Shown here piece after piece: positions 26,301 through 34,068 of a stretch of DNA of 37,466 bases. The notes beneath the pieces are model-generated. The model had not been told where the DNA came from. It did not search any database and worked only from the letters and a program-made list of their open reading frames with translations. This DNA comes from Oscillospiraceae bacterium (GTDB lineage Bacteria > Bacillota > Clostridia > Oscillospirales > Oscillospiraceae), in the NCBI GenBank assembly GCA_902761635.1, contig CACWLG010000044.1, positions 1-37,466 on the forward strand. The letters are read 5' to 3'. Each line of letters begins with the position of its first letter. Positions within the stretch are counted from its first letter, which is position 1. Both the position numbers and the translations under genes were made by a program.

Positions 26301-27157
26301 AGGCCAAGGGCGCGGACCGCAGCTACACCATCAACGCAAACGCTGTCGTCATCGCCTCCGGCGGCTTCGGCGCAAACAATGACATGATCGCCTCCATCCG
26401 TCCCGAGCTTGACGGCTTCATCACCACCAACGCCCCCGGCATCCAGGGTCAGGGCATCCAGATGGCCCAGGCTATCGGCGCGGACACGGTTGACATGGAG
26501 CAGATCCAGCTCCACCCGACCGTCCATGTGGAAGGCGCCAGCGCAAACCTCATCACCGAAGGTCTGCGCGGCGACGGCGCGATCCTGGTCAACCAGGAGG
26601 GCAAGCGCTTCTTCGATGAAGTGTCCACCCGCGACAAGGTCAGTGCGGCCGAGTTTGAGCAGACCGGCGGCTACGCCTGGCTGATCGTTGACAGCCGCAT
26701 GTCCGAGGCCTCCAACGTCATCCAGGGCTACATCAAGAAGGGCTTTGCCGAGACCGGTGACAGCTATGAAGCGCTGGCCGAGGCCATCGGTGCTCCCGCC
26801 GACGCCTTTGTTGAGACCATGAACGCCTGGAATGCCTGCGTGGAAGCCAAGTCCGATCCCGACTTCAACCGCGTCTCCTTCGCCAATCCCCTCGATCAGG
26901 CTCCCTTCTACGCCATCAAGGTGCAGCCCGGCATCCACCACACCATGGGCGGCATCAAGATCAACGACAATGCTGAGGTCATCAGCACCGACGGCAGTGT
27001 GATCCCCGGCCTCTTCGCAGCGGGCGAGGTCACCGGCGGCGTGCACGGCAACAACCGTCTGGGCGGCAACGCCGTGGCCGACTTCACCATCTTCGGCCGC
27101 ATTGCCGGTCAGGCTGCCGCGGATTATCAGGCCGCGGCCCTCGATCAGGCCGCGTAA
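23384..27157 (+). CDS. Secreted tandem-duplicated FMN/FAD fumarate-reductase-like flavoprotein
   Basis: A 1257-residue exported flavoprotein built as signal peptide (1-24, cut after VYA), FMN-binding domain 1 (~28-115, DGITGAT with T92), FAD_binding_2/fumarate-reductase domain 1 (~135-625), FMN-binding domain 2 (~646-740, DAITGAT with T715), FAD domain 2 (~757-1250). Each FAD domain has the dinucleotide motif GAGGAGM (G144 and G765) and the four residues that in Shewanella soluble fumarate reductase bind and protonate substrate: His in QLHPT (H423, H1044), Arg in STRD (R462, R1083), His in HHTMGG (H564-565, H1185-1186) and Arg in NNRLGG (R604, R1225). The two halves are offset by 621-623 residues and nearly identical. 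Relatives with one unit reduce fumarate, urocanate, acrylates or other enoates; the substrate here is unknown. ATG 23384 has AAAAGGAGG. No membrane anchor or lipobox. Confidence 0.93.
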   Translation: MKKTLSLLLALMMLLSLAVPVYADDAQTAQGKGTGIDGEVVVEVKADANTIYEVNVVQQNETPGIGSVAVEKLPGAIVAANSLEVDGITGATVTSTAIKAAVTEALTAMGFDPASYQGAAAAAEEAAPAEKSAETLDCDVVVIGAGGAGMTAAITASDEGANVIILESTSFPGGNSVRSTGGMNAGPTEWRNMNEFGEAAGVEATLKKVANFPDNARIQELGKIVEEQWAAYQADPQGYFDTSELFQLDTLIGGGGMNDPALVKKLVESSPAAIDWLDSLDPEIILHDVAAFGGASVKRIHRPVDENGKSLSVGAYVVPLLQENLEKRGIKLLTDTPATEILMDNGTAVGVKAESADTSYTINAKAVVIASGGFGANNDMIKAVRPELDGFITTNAPGIQGQGIQMAQAVGADTVDMEQIQLHPTVHVEGTSANLITEGLRGDGAILVNQEGERFFDEVSTRDKVSAAEFEQTGGYAWLIIDSRMYDKSNVIQGYVKKGFAETGDTYVALADAIGAPAEALVNTLINWNTCVEQKSDPEFGRVSFANPLDQAPFYAIKVQPGVHHTMGGIKINDNAQVIDTEGNVIPALFAAGEVTGGVHGNNRLGGNAVADFTIYGRIAGQNAADFAKGGASVEAAPAEAAAPAADGVQTATAKAPGIGGDVVVEVKADAATIYEVNILEQNETPGIGSVAAEKLPAAMVTGNTVDVDAITGATVTSTAIKTAVTEALTTLGFDPAAYTGAPAEAAVPAEKAEETLDCDVVVIGAGGAGMTAAITASDAGKNVIVLESTSFPGGNSVRSTGGMNAGPTEWRNQNEFKEGAGVEATLKKVANYPDNARIQELGKIVEEQWAAYQAAPEGYFDTAELFQLDTLIGGGGMNDPSLVKKLVESSADAIAWLDSLDPEIVLHNVAAFGGASVKRIHRPVDADGKVVSVGAYVVPLLQENLEKRGITLMTDTPATEILTDNGAVVGVKAKGADRSYTINANAVVIASGGFGANNDMIASIRPELDGFITTNAPGIQGQGIQMAQAIGADTVDMEQIQLHPTVHVEGASANLITEGLRGDGAILVNQEGKRFFDEVSTRDKVSAAEFEQTGGYAWLIVDSRMSEASNVIQGYIKKGFAETGDSYEALAEAIGAPADAFVETMNAWNACVEAKSDPDFNRVSFANPLDQAPFYAIKVQPGIHHTMGGIKINDNAEVISTDGSVIPGLFAAGEVTGGVHGNNRLGGNAVADFTIFGRIAGQAAADYQAAALDQAA
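23456..27122 (+). repeat. Intragenic tandem duplication, two ~1.86-kb units
   Basis: Unit 1 (about 23456-25259) and unit 2 (about 25319-27122) each encode one FMN-binding plus one FAD domain. Landmarks are offset by 1869 bases in the FMN part and 1863 bases in the FAD part, a two-codon indel. Long stretches are identical at DNA level (for example around 25151 and 27014), pointing to a recent duplication or ongoing gene conversion. Confidence 0.9.
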
Positions 27158-27205
27158 AGCCCCGGGCAGCGCCTCTTTCAGGGGAGGCAGCGCCTGAAAT
27201 AATCA

Positions 27206-27235
27206 TGCATTTTTTCCCCCTTTTTGCACACCCTA
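27206..27235 (+). promoter_or_regulatory. Candidate sigma-G promoter of ypeB
   Basis: TGCATT (27206-27211), 17-base spacer, CACCCTA (27229-27235) resembles the forespore pattern TGMATA then CATNNTA. Transcription would start near 27241. The match is moderate, but ypeB is forespore-expressed in Bacillus. Confidence 0.4.
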
Positions 27236-27249
27236 ATGCAAAAAGGGGG
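27216..27249 (+). promoter_or_regulatory. Perfect hairpin that buries the ypeB ribosome-binding site
   Basis: CCCCCTTTTTGCA (27216-27228) pairs without mismatch with TGCAAAAAGGGGG (27237-27249) around an eight-base loop. The 3' arm contains the only Shine-Dalgarno-like sequence (AAAGGGGG) before ATG 27257. It could also act as a terminator for the flavoprotein gene, though the tail AATTTTC is poor. Confidence 0.7.
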
Positions 27250-27256
27250 AATTTTC

Positions 27257-28516
27257 ATGTCCATCAAGCTGAAACGTCTGCTTGTGATCTATACCGCCGC
27301 GGCGCTGATCGCCCTCTCCGGCTATGCGTATGCCGCGGCAGGGCAGCTCCGGCGCGTGCGCCTTACGGCGGGCTTTGAGTCCGCCCGGGCCTTTGAGGCG
27401 GCGGTGAGCGCGGCGGAGGATCTGAGCGCCGTCTTCAAAAAGCTCCGCTTTACCACGGATGACGCCCTGGGCAAGGCCCTCTGCGCCCGGGCCCTGGCCG
27501 ACGCCCAGTCGGCGGAGACGGCTCTTTCGATCCTGCCCTTTGAGACGCAGGAGCTTGAAAAGCTGCAGGGCTTTCTGGGGCGCGCCGGAGACTATGCCGA
27601 GAGTCTCTGCGCCCTGACGGACCGGAGCCTGCCCGCCGAACACCGGGAGCACCTGCTGGCCTTTGGAGAGGCGGCGGCAGATTTTGCGGAGCACCTGCGG
27701 GAGCTGCAGGGGATGCTGCACGAGGGCAGTATTCAGATGGACACGCTGGAAAAGCCGGTGCGCAACGTGACGGACGGGGACACGCAGCTCCTCTCCGCCC
27801 TGCTTCTGGGCTATGAGAGCAGCTTTACCGCCCCGGAGGAATTTCAGTATGAAGGCCGCTACAGCCTTGCGGCGGCCCCGGCAGCAGGCAGCCTCAAGGA
27901 GGAAGAGGCCCTCGCCATTGCGGCGAAGGCCGTCGGAGTGGAGCCCCGGGAGCTGCGGGAGGAATACAGCTACGAAGGGCCGGAGGGCCGACGCTGCTAC
28001 AGTGCGGGCGGAACACTTCTGGGTGTGAGCAGCCGGGGTCTCGAGTTCATGGGCCAGTCCCGCCTCGTAAGCCGGGCGGAGCTTGACCGGGACGAGGCGC
28101 AGAAGCGGGCGGAGGATTTTCTCGCGCGCATGGGCTATACGGATCTGCAGCTCTATGCAGCCGGCGGCAGCGAGACCATCGCCGTCTTCCGCTACGCGCC
28201 GCAGCAGGACGGCGTTATGCGGCCGGATGACGCGCTCAGCCTCTCCATCGCCCTGGACGACGGGAGCGTCTACGCCCTGGATGCCACGAAATACAGCCCC
28301 TGGGCCGTGGATGTGAGCTGGAACACGGATGAGGAGGAGGCCCTTGCCACCCTTCCGGAGGGCGTGGAGGTCGACGGGACACGGCGTCTGATCCTCAAAA
28401 CCCTCAGCGGGACCTATCGCCCCTGCTGGGAGCTCACGTGCACAGACGACGCCGGCGAGAGCGCCCGAATCTGCGTGGACGCCGGAACGGGGAGGCAGTA
28501 CAGGGTCGAGATATAG
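27257..28516 (+). CDS. ypeB: Germination protein YpeB
   Basis: YpeB is a spore protein that stabilises the cortex-lytic enzyme SleB. This 419-residue protein has an N-terminal membrane helix or uncleaved signal (residues ~7-28), a long helical N-domain (~30-185, including KPVRNVTDGDTQLLSALLLG, a family landmark), and a C-terminal part with repeated PepSY-like modules: EEALAIAAKAVGV, then RDEAQKRAEDFLARMGYTDLQ, then a final ICVDAGTGRQYRVEI. It is slightly shorter than B. subtilis YpeB (~450). Usually sleB lies directly upstream; here that place is taken by the double flavoprotein, so sleB must be elsewhere or absent. Start ATG 27257 follows GGGGG by seven bases. Expected in the forespore. Confidence 0.9.
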   Translation: MSIKLKRLLVIYTAAALIALSGYAYAAAGQLRRVRLTAGFESARAFEAAVSAAEDLSAVFKKLRFTTDDALGKALCARALADAQSAETALSILPFETQELEKLQGFLGRAGDYAESLCALTDRSLPAEHREHLLAFGEAAADFAEHLRELQGMLHEGSIQMDTLEKPVRNVTDGDTQLLSALLLGYESSFTAPEEFQYEGRYSLAAAPAAGSLKEEEALAIAAKAVGVEPRELREEYSYEGPEGRRCYSAGGTLLGVSSRGLEFMGQSRLVSRAELDRDEAQKRAEDFLARMGYTDLQLYAAGGSETIAVFRYAPQQDGVMRPDDALSLSIALDDGSVYALDATKYSPWAVDVSWNTDEEEALATLPEGVEVDGTRRLILKTLSGTYRPCWELTCTDDAGESARICVDAGTGRQYRVEI

Positions 28517-28602
28517 TTCGGAGTGTGGGGTTGCTTCACTTTCCACTCTAAGAAACTCTGCACTCCTGACTTATATTATTTAAAAAATGCTGCCCTGTAT
28601 GC

Positions 28603-28632
28603 TTGAAGAATTGAAAAGACCTGTGCTATAAT
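28603..28632 (+). promoter_or_regulatory. Promoter of the V-ATPase operon
   Basis: TTGAAG (28603-28608), 18-base spacer, TATAAT (28627-28632), about 35 bases before the first operon gene. The rest of the gap 28517-28600 shows nothing beyond weak short repeats of CACTC. Confidence 0.72.
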
Positions 28633-28667
28633 GAGGTGTGATGCAAAAAACCAAGGGGGGTGTGCCA

Positions 28668-28982
28668 ATGTCATTTGAAGCAATCAGCAACATTTCCCAG
28701 GCTGAGGCCATGGCCAAGTCCCAGGTCGCCAATGCCGAGGTCCGGGCAAAGCAGCTCGCCGCCGATGCGGAGAGCGCCGGAAAGCTTGCCGTGGAGGCAG
28801 CCGTCCAGAAGGCGGAAGCAGAGCTCAAGGAGCTCAGCCGCCAGGTCAACGACAAGGCCAGAGGCCAGGCCGGGGATCTGGCGAAGAAGCTTGAAAATCA
28901 GAAGGCCGCGCTGCGCGCCAAGGCGGAAGGAAAGCTGGATGCGGCGGCTGCGATTGTAGTGGAAAGGATAGTGAACAGCTGA
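28668..28982 (+). CDS. ntpF: V-type ATPase peripheral-stalk subunit G/H
   Basis: A 104-residue, almost wholly helical, Ala/Lys/Glu-rich coiled coil (EAISNISQAEAMAKSQVANA through KAEAELKELSRQV to KLDAAAAIVVERIVNS), as expected for the small stalk subunit that pairs with subunit E to hold the catalytic head still. It is first in the operon, as ntpF is in Enterococcus hirae. ATG 28668 has GGGGGG at 28655-28660, which decides the start over ATG 28641. The next gene begins one base after its stop codon. Confidence 0.85.
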   Translation: MSFEAISNISQAEAMAKSQVANAEVRAKQLAADAESAGKLAVEAAVQKAEAELKELSRQVNDKARGQAGDLAKKLENQKAALRAKAEGKLDAAAAIVVERIVNS

Positions 28983-28983
28983 G

Positions 28984-30969
28984 ATGGCCATTGTACAAAT
29001 GAAAAAGCTCCGGCTGCTGGCTGTCCGGGACAGAAAGGAAGAGCTGCTGCGAGAGCTGATGCGCTGCGGCTGCGTGGAGATCACGGAGCTGGAGCCGAAG
29101 CTTGCCGGGACGGAGGCTGAGGGCCTTGTCCGACCGGAGAGCAGTGAGCTCGCCGCCCTCAAGAGCCGCCACAGCTCCCTTGTCCACGCTGTCGAGCTGC
29201 TGGACCGTTACGCGCCGAAGAAGACAAAGCTGCTGTCGGCCAAGCCCGAGCTGGAGGGGCGTGTCCTGCTGGACGATACGGGTCTTGCCGGCGCCCTGCG
29301 CATTGCCGAGGCGCTGGAGGGCTATGACGCGCGCATCAAGCGCATCGGCGCCGAGGAGAGCCGTGAGCGCTCTCTCATCGAGTCGCTGCAGCCCTGGCTC
29401 ACGCTGGACCTGCCGCTGAATTTTGAGGGCACGGAGCGCTGCAGCGTGCTGACCGGCTCCCTCCCCGCCCGCTTTGCGCCGGATACGGTAAGCGCGGCGA
29501 TCGCGGCCGTGGATGAGGAGGCCGAGCTTTTCCTGATTCACGAGGAGAAAAAAGCAAATTACGTGCTGCTCGTGTGCATGAAGGGGCAGCTCCCCGCCAT
29601 GCAGGACGCGCTGCGCCCCTTCGGCTTTACGCCCTCGGCGGTGAGCGGTCTCAGCGGCACGGCGCGCGAGTGCCAGCTCAATGCCGAGCAGCATCTCAAG
29701 GAGCTTGCGGCGGAGAAGGAAAACTGCGTGCGCTATATCGTGGACGACGCGGTACATAGGGACGAGCTCAAGCTCGCCGCCGACCGGATGAACGTCAAAA
29801 TTTCCCTGGCCGAGGCGGAGGAACGCATGTACGGCACCGACAGCACCGTTGTCCTGCAAGGCTGGCTCCCCGCGGACCGGGAGGAGGAGCTGGGTCAGCT
29901 CTTTGACCGCTTCGGCTGCGCCTGGGAGACCGAGGTCCCGACCGAGGACGAATATCCCGAGGTCCCGGTCAGCCTCAAAAACAACAAATTTACCGACGCC
30001 ATGAACATGGTGACCAACATGTACTCGCTGCCGGCCTACGGCACCGTAGACCCCAACCCTCTCATGGCTCCCTTCTTCATTCTGTTTTACGGGCTGATGA
30101 TGGCCGACATGGGCTACGGGATCCTGATGATCCTCGCGGCTCTCATCGCCATGAAGCGTATCAAGCCCCGGGCGGGCACCCTCTCGTTCTGCAGGCTGCT
30201 GCTCTACGGCGGCATCTCCACCCTGGTGATGGGCGCGCTCACCGGCTCCTTCTTCGGCAACGCCCCGGAGATCATCGCCGGCATGATGGGCCGCGACTGG
30301 CCGGGCCTGCCCAGCCTCTTCAGCCCGGTGCGCGACAGCACTCTCGTGCTCTACGGCTCCATGGTCCTGGGCCTGATCCACCTGAACACCGGCATGGCGG
30401 TCAACTTCCACCAGCGCTGGAAGCACGGGGACAAGGCCGGCGCCATCCTGGAGGAGGGCGCCCAGTGGATCATCCTCCTGGGCGGCATCGTACTGATTGC
30501 GCAGATGCTGGTCTTCAAGGAAAACGCCATGCTTAAAAACGCGGGCCTTGGGATCATCGGTCTCGGCGCGGTGATGCTGCTCATCGGCTCCACCCGCGGC
30601 GCGACCGGCATCGGCAAGCTCACGGCCCCCTTCTCCTGCATCTATAACACCCTGACCGGCTGGTTCGGCGACGTGCTGAGCTATTCGCGTATCATGGCGC
30701 TGATGCTGGCAGGCGGCGTCGTGGCGCAGGTGTTCAACACCATCGCGGCCATGCCCTCCGAGGGCGGCGTGACGGTTTTTTCGGGCATTGTCTTCATCGT
30801 GATCTTCCTGATCGGCCACGCGCTGAACTTCGGCCTGAACCTGCTGGGCTGCTTTGTGCACGACCTGAGACTGCAGTGCCTGGAGTTTTTCGGCAAGTTC
30901 TATCACGACGGCGGCAAGCCCTTCGAGCCTCTGCGCATCCGGACCCAGTACATTAACCCGCAGGAATAA
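28984..30969 (+). CDS. ntpI: V-type ATPase subunit I (a-type stator)
   Basis: The 661-residue membrane stator subunit that forms the ion half-channels beside the c-ring. The N-terminal ~330 residues are soluble and rich in coiled coil (MKKLRLLAVRDRKEELLREL at the start). The C-terminal ~330 hold seven to eight membrane helices with family landmarks: YGTVDPNPLMAPFFILFYGLMMADMGYG near 350-380, FSPVRDSTLVLYGSMVLG, NTLTGWFGDVLSYSRIMALMLAGGVVAQVFN near 556-588 with the essential Arg in SYSR, and LGCFVHDLRLQCLEFFGKFY at the end. Normal family length. Followed not by ntpK but by a secreted protein gene. Confidence 0.95.
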   Translation: MAIVQMKKLRLLAVRDRKEELLRELMRCGCVEITELEPKLAGTEAEGLVRPESSELAALKSRHSSLVHAVELLDRYAPKKTKLLSAKPELEGRVLLDDTGLAGALRIAEALEGYDARIKRIGAEESRERSLIESLQPWLTLDLPLNFEGTERCSVLTGSLPARFAPDTVSAAIAAVDEEAELFLIHEEKKANYVLLVCMKGQLPAMQDALRPFGFTPSAVSGLSGTARECQLNAEQHLKELAAEKENCVRYIVDDAVHRDELKLAADRMNVKISLAEAEERMYGTDSTVVLQGWLPADREEELGQLFDRFGCAWETEVPTEDEYPEVPVSLKNNKFTDAMNMVTNMYSLPAYGTVDPNPLMAPFFILFYGLMMADMGYGILMILAALIAMKRIKPRAGTLSFCRLLLYGGISTLVMGALTGSFFGNAPEIIAGMMGRDWPGLPSLFSPVRDSTLVLYGSMVLGLIHLNTGMAVNFHQRWKHGDKAGAILEEGAQWIILLGGIVLIAQMLVFKENAMLKNAGLGIIGLGAVMLLIGSTRGATGIGKLTAPFSCIYNTLTGWFGDVLSYSRIMALMLAGGVVAQVFNTIAAMPSEGGVTVFSGIVFIVIFLIGHALNFGLNLLGCFVHDLRLQCLEFFGKFYHDGGKPFEPLRIRTQYINPQE

Positions 30970-31006
30970 GACGCACCTGTAAAAAAAGAAAGGATTCACA
31001 AGCAAC

Positions 31007-31912
31007 ATGAAAAAGGTTTTTGCGCTTCTGATCGCACTCTCTCTGATGCTCAGCCTCTCTGCCGGTTTCCCCGCGTATGCCGACGAGGCGTTTGATCCCG
31101 ACCTGACCGGCGCATGGGTCATCGACAAGGCTGAAAGCGGCAAGAACGACACCGACGAGCTGGAAGATCTCTTCACTGATCTCTTCTTCCTGCCCGACGG
31201 CAGCTTCTCCTGCGCGGCACTTCCCTTCCCCTACGTTGCAGCCATGGGTCTTGAAGCCCCGAAGGCGATCACCGCCGACAAGACCATCAGCCTCAGCTCT
31301 CTGGCCGATGTACTGTCTGACGCCGCCAATTCCCTCTTCAGCATCCTGCCGGAGGCCAACAAGCAGTATGCCGAGCAGGTCAAGATGATCACCGACCTGC
31401 ACGTCAGCTATGAGTTCTTTGACATCCCCGAGGAGGGCAGCAATGATTATATCCCGCACAACGACCTGGAGAAGACCCTCTTCAAGGCCAGCCACAAGGA
31501 CGGTCTGAAGCTCCATATCGCGGCGATCGTATCTGAGGACGGCCTCAACCGCAAGTCCCTGGAAGGTGACTGCATCCTGCACAAGACCATCAGCGAGGAC
31601 TTCATGAACGCCTATCTGACGGGCTCCTGGTCCGACAGCAACAAGAACTACTGGACCTTCGGCTACGGCGCCAAGGACGGCGTCCCCTACTACCAGTACT
31701 CCGTGCTGACCTCCACCGGCAGCCTCCTTACGAGCGACCCCGGTTACAGCCCCTGGGTCCACTACGCAGGCGATACCGTCTTCGGCAGTCTGGAGACCGA
31801 TTTCGACGGAGCAAACACCATCTACAAAATCATCGACCTGAACGCAGACACCATGTCCCTGCGTGATGACGTCGGCGAAATCATCATGACTCGTGAGTGG
31901 AGTCTTTTCTAA
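31007..31912 (+). CDS. Secreted protein of unknown function inside the V-ATPase operon
   Basis: A 301-residue exported protein; residues 1-25 are a signal peptide (MKKVFALLIALSLMLSLSAG, cut after AYA). I do not recognise a family. Two TG(A/S)W phrases (DLTGAWVIDKAESG near residue 34 and YLTGSWSDSNKNYWTFGYG near residue 204) each open a stretch with acidic and aromatic residues, so the protein may hold two lipocalin-like or similar beta-barrel halves. It has only a few Cys and no lipobox or C-terminal anchor. It sits 37 bases after ntpI and 55 bases before ntpK in the same direction, with an AAAGGA ribosome site and no promoter or terminator on either side, so it is co-transcribed. Codon use is like its neighbours, so not obviously foreign. 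Confidence 0.8.
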   Translation: MKKVFALLIALSLMLSLSAGFPAYADEAFDPDLTGAWVIDKAESGKNDTDELEDLFTDLFFLPDGSFSCAALPFPYVAAMGLEAPKAITADKTISLSSLADVLSDAANSLFSILPEANKQYAEQVKMITDLHVSYEFFDIPEEGSNDYIPHNDLEKTLFKASHKDGLKLHIAAIVSEDGLNRKSLEGDCILHKTISEDFMNAYLTGSWSDSNKNYWTFGYGAKDGVPYYQYSVLTSTGSLLTSDPGYSPWVHYAGDTVFGSLETDFDGANTIYKIIDLNADTMSLRDDVGEIIMTREWSLF

Positions 31913-31955
31913 GTTCTGATTGAAAACCATACCGAACCCGTTCAACAACTAATAG

Positions 31956-32438
<483 letters not shown>

Positions 32439-32461
32439 TCGGCGATCGGATAGGTGAAGCT

Positions 32462-33049
32462 ATGAAGGGCACGGAAAAAATCATCGCACATATCCAGGCC
32501 GACGCCGATGCGCAGGCCGCGGAGATCCTCGCCCGGGCAGATGCCAGGTGCGCGGAGATCCGCGAGACCTACGAGCAGAAGGCGAAGGAGGCCTATGCCG
32601 AGACGATCCGCGCCGGCGTCAAGGAGAACCAGGACCGGCTTGACAGCATGGAGCGCCTGGCCAATATGGAAGGCCGCAAGGCCATCCTCGCCCTCAAGCA
32701 GGACATGGTGGCCCGGAGCTTTGATCGCGCAGTCGAGATGCTTGTGGCGCTGCCGGAGGCGGAATACGTCGCGCTGCTTTCAAGGCTTGCCGTGGGCGCC
32801 AGCGTCAGCGGAGACGAGGAGATCGTTCTCAACGCCCGCGATAAAAAGGCCGTGGGTGACAAGCTCATCAAAGCCGCAAACGAAAAGCTCGGCGGCGGAC
32901 ATCTCCGCCTTGCCCGGGATACGGGCAGCTTCCGGGGCGGTCTCATCCTGCGCCGCGGGAACATCGAGGTCAACTGCACGGCGGAGCTGCTGGTCGATCT
33001 CTGCCGCGAGGACATGGCCGCAGAGCTTGCCGGCGTACTCTTCGGCTGA
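32462..33049 (+). CDS. ntpE: V-type ATPase subunit E (peripheral stalk)
   Basis: A 195-residue peripheral-stalk subunit. The N-terminal ~90 residues form a long charged helix (IIAHIQADADAQAAEILARA, then EIRETYEQKAKEAYAE) that pairs with the subunit G/H helix; the C-terminal part is a small globular domain (LVALPEAEYVALLSRLAVGA; GGLILRRGNIEVNCT near residues 160-174, a conserved E-subunit stretch). ATG 32462 has AGGTGA upstream. Confidence 0.9.
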   Translation: MKGTEKIIAHIQADADAQAAEILARADARCAEIRETYEQKAKEAYAETIRAGVKENQDRLDSMERLANMEGRKAILALKQDMVARSFDRAVEMLVALPEAEYVALLSRLAVGASVSGDEEIVLNARDKKAVGDKLIKAANEKLGGGHLRLARDTGSFRGGLILRRGNIEVNCTAELLVDLCREDMAAELAGVLFG

Positions 33050-33075
33050 CGATCCCCATCAAGGGAGGGAAAACA

Positions 33076-34068
33076 TTGTCAACGAAAAAAGAAGCGTATC
33101 TGTGCTTATCGGCCATGCTGCGCGCGAGGGAGCCGAAGCTCCTGAACAACGAGCGGGCCGAGCGCATGCTGGACGCCGCCTCCTTTGAGGACGCCGCCAA
33201 GATCCTGACGGACTGCGGATACCCCGACATGTCCCAGATGACGGCGTCAGAGGTGGAGCATGCTCTTGCCGAGCACCGCTCGGAGATCTTCGAGGAGCTC
33301 GGCAGGCTCTCCCCCGACAGGGAGCTGGTGGATGTCTTCAAGCTCAAATACGATTATCACAATGCCAAGGCCATCATCAAGGCCGAGGCCATGGGCAGCG
33401 ACGCGAAGCGTCTCCTGTCCGATGCGGGCCGCGTGAGCGCTGCGGAGCTTCTGGAGCTCTATCACGCAGAGCACTACAGTCAGCTTCCCCCCACCTTCGG
33501 CAAGGCCGTGGCGGAGGCCAGGTCGGTCCTTGCGAGGACGGCCAACCCCCAGCTTTCGGATTTTGTGCTGGACAAGGCGTACTTTGAGGAGCTCAAGGCC
33601 GCAGCAGAAAAGCTCAGCAACGCTTTTCTGCGTGGCTATGCGGCGGTGCTCAGCGACAGCGCCAATCTCAAGAGCGCTGTGAGGACCCTGCGCATGGGCA
33701 AGAATCAGGACTTCCTGGCGGAGGTGCTGGTGGACGGCGGTGAAATCGAGCCCCGGCGCATCATTGCCGCGGCGGATAAGGAGGGTCTTGCCGCCCTCTA
33801 CGCCCACACCGCCCTGGAAAAGGCCGCCCAGCTTGGGGCGGAGGCTCTCTCCGGCGGCAGCATGACCGACTTTGAGCGCGCCTGCGACAACGCCGTAAAC
33901 ACCGCCCTGCGCGCGGCCAAGCTTGTCAGCTACGGTCCCGAGGCGGTGGTGGCCTATCTCGCTGCGGTCGAGGGAGAGATCCAGGCGGCGCGCATGATTC
34001 TGACGGGCAGACTTGCCGGCGTGAAGCCGCAGGTCATCCGGGAAAGGCTGCGTGATCTGTATGCTTAA
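33076..34068 (+). CDS. ntpC: V-type ATPase subunit C
   Basis: A 330-residue, helical subunit (V0 subunit C/d family) that joins the central stalk to the c-ring. Landmarks include DVFKLKYDYHNAKAIIKAE near residues 87-105, and the closing GEIQAARMILTGRLAGVKPQVIRERLRDLYA. The start codon is TTG at 33076, with a strong GGGAGGG at 33063-33069; no ATG is near. Its end overlaps the start of the subunit F gene by eight bases. Confidence 0.93.
   Translation: MSTKKEAYLCLSAMLRAREPKLLNNERAERMLDAASFEDAAKILTDCGYPDMSQMTASEVEHALAEHRSEIFEELGRLSPDRELVDVFKLKYDYHNAKAIIKAEAMGSDAKRLLSDAGRVSAAELLELYHAEHYSQLPPTFGKAVAEARSVLARTANPQLSDFVLDKAYFEELKAAAEKLSNAFLRGYAAVLSDSANLKSAVRTLRMGKNQDFLAEVLVDGGEIEPRRIIAAADKEGLAALYAHTALEKAAQLGAEALSGGSMTDFERACDNAVNTALRAAKLVSYGPEAVVAYLAAVEGEIQAARMILTGRLAGVKPQVIRERLRDLYA

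Noticed and set aside
23291-27046. A 1251-codon open frame antisense to the double flavoprotein.
   Set aside because: It is Gly/Val/Asp-rich with repeated phrases that mirror the sense repeats. High GC and C-ending codons on the sense strand remove antisense stops. It has no ribosome site or family match.
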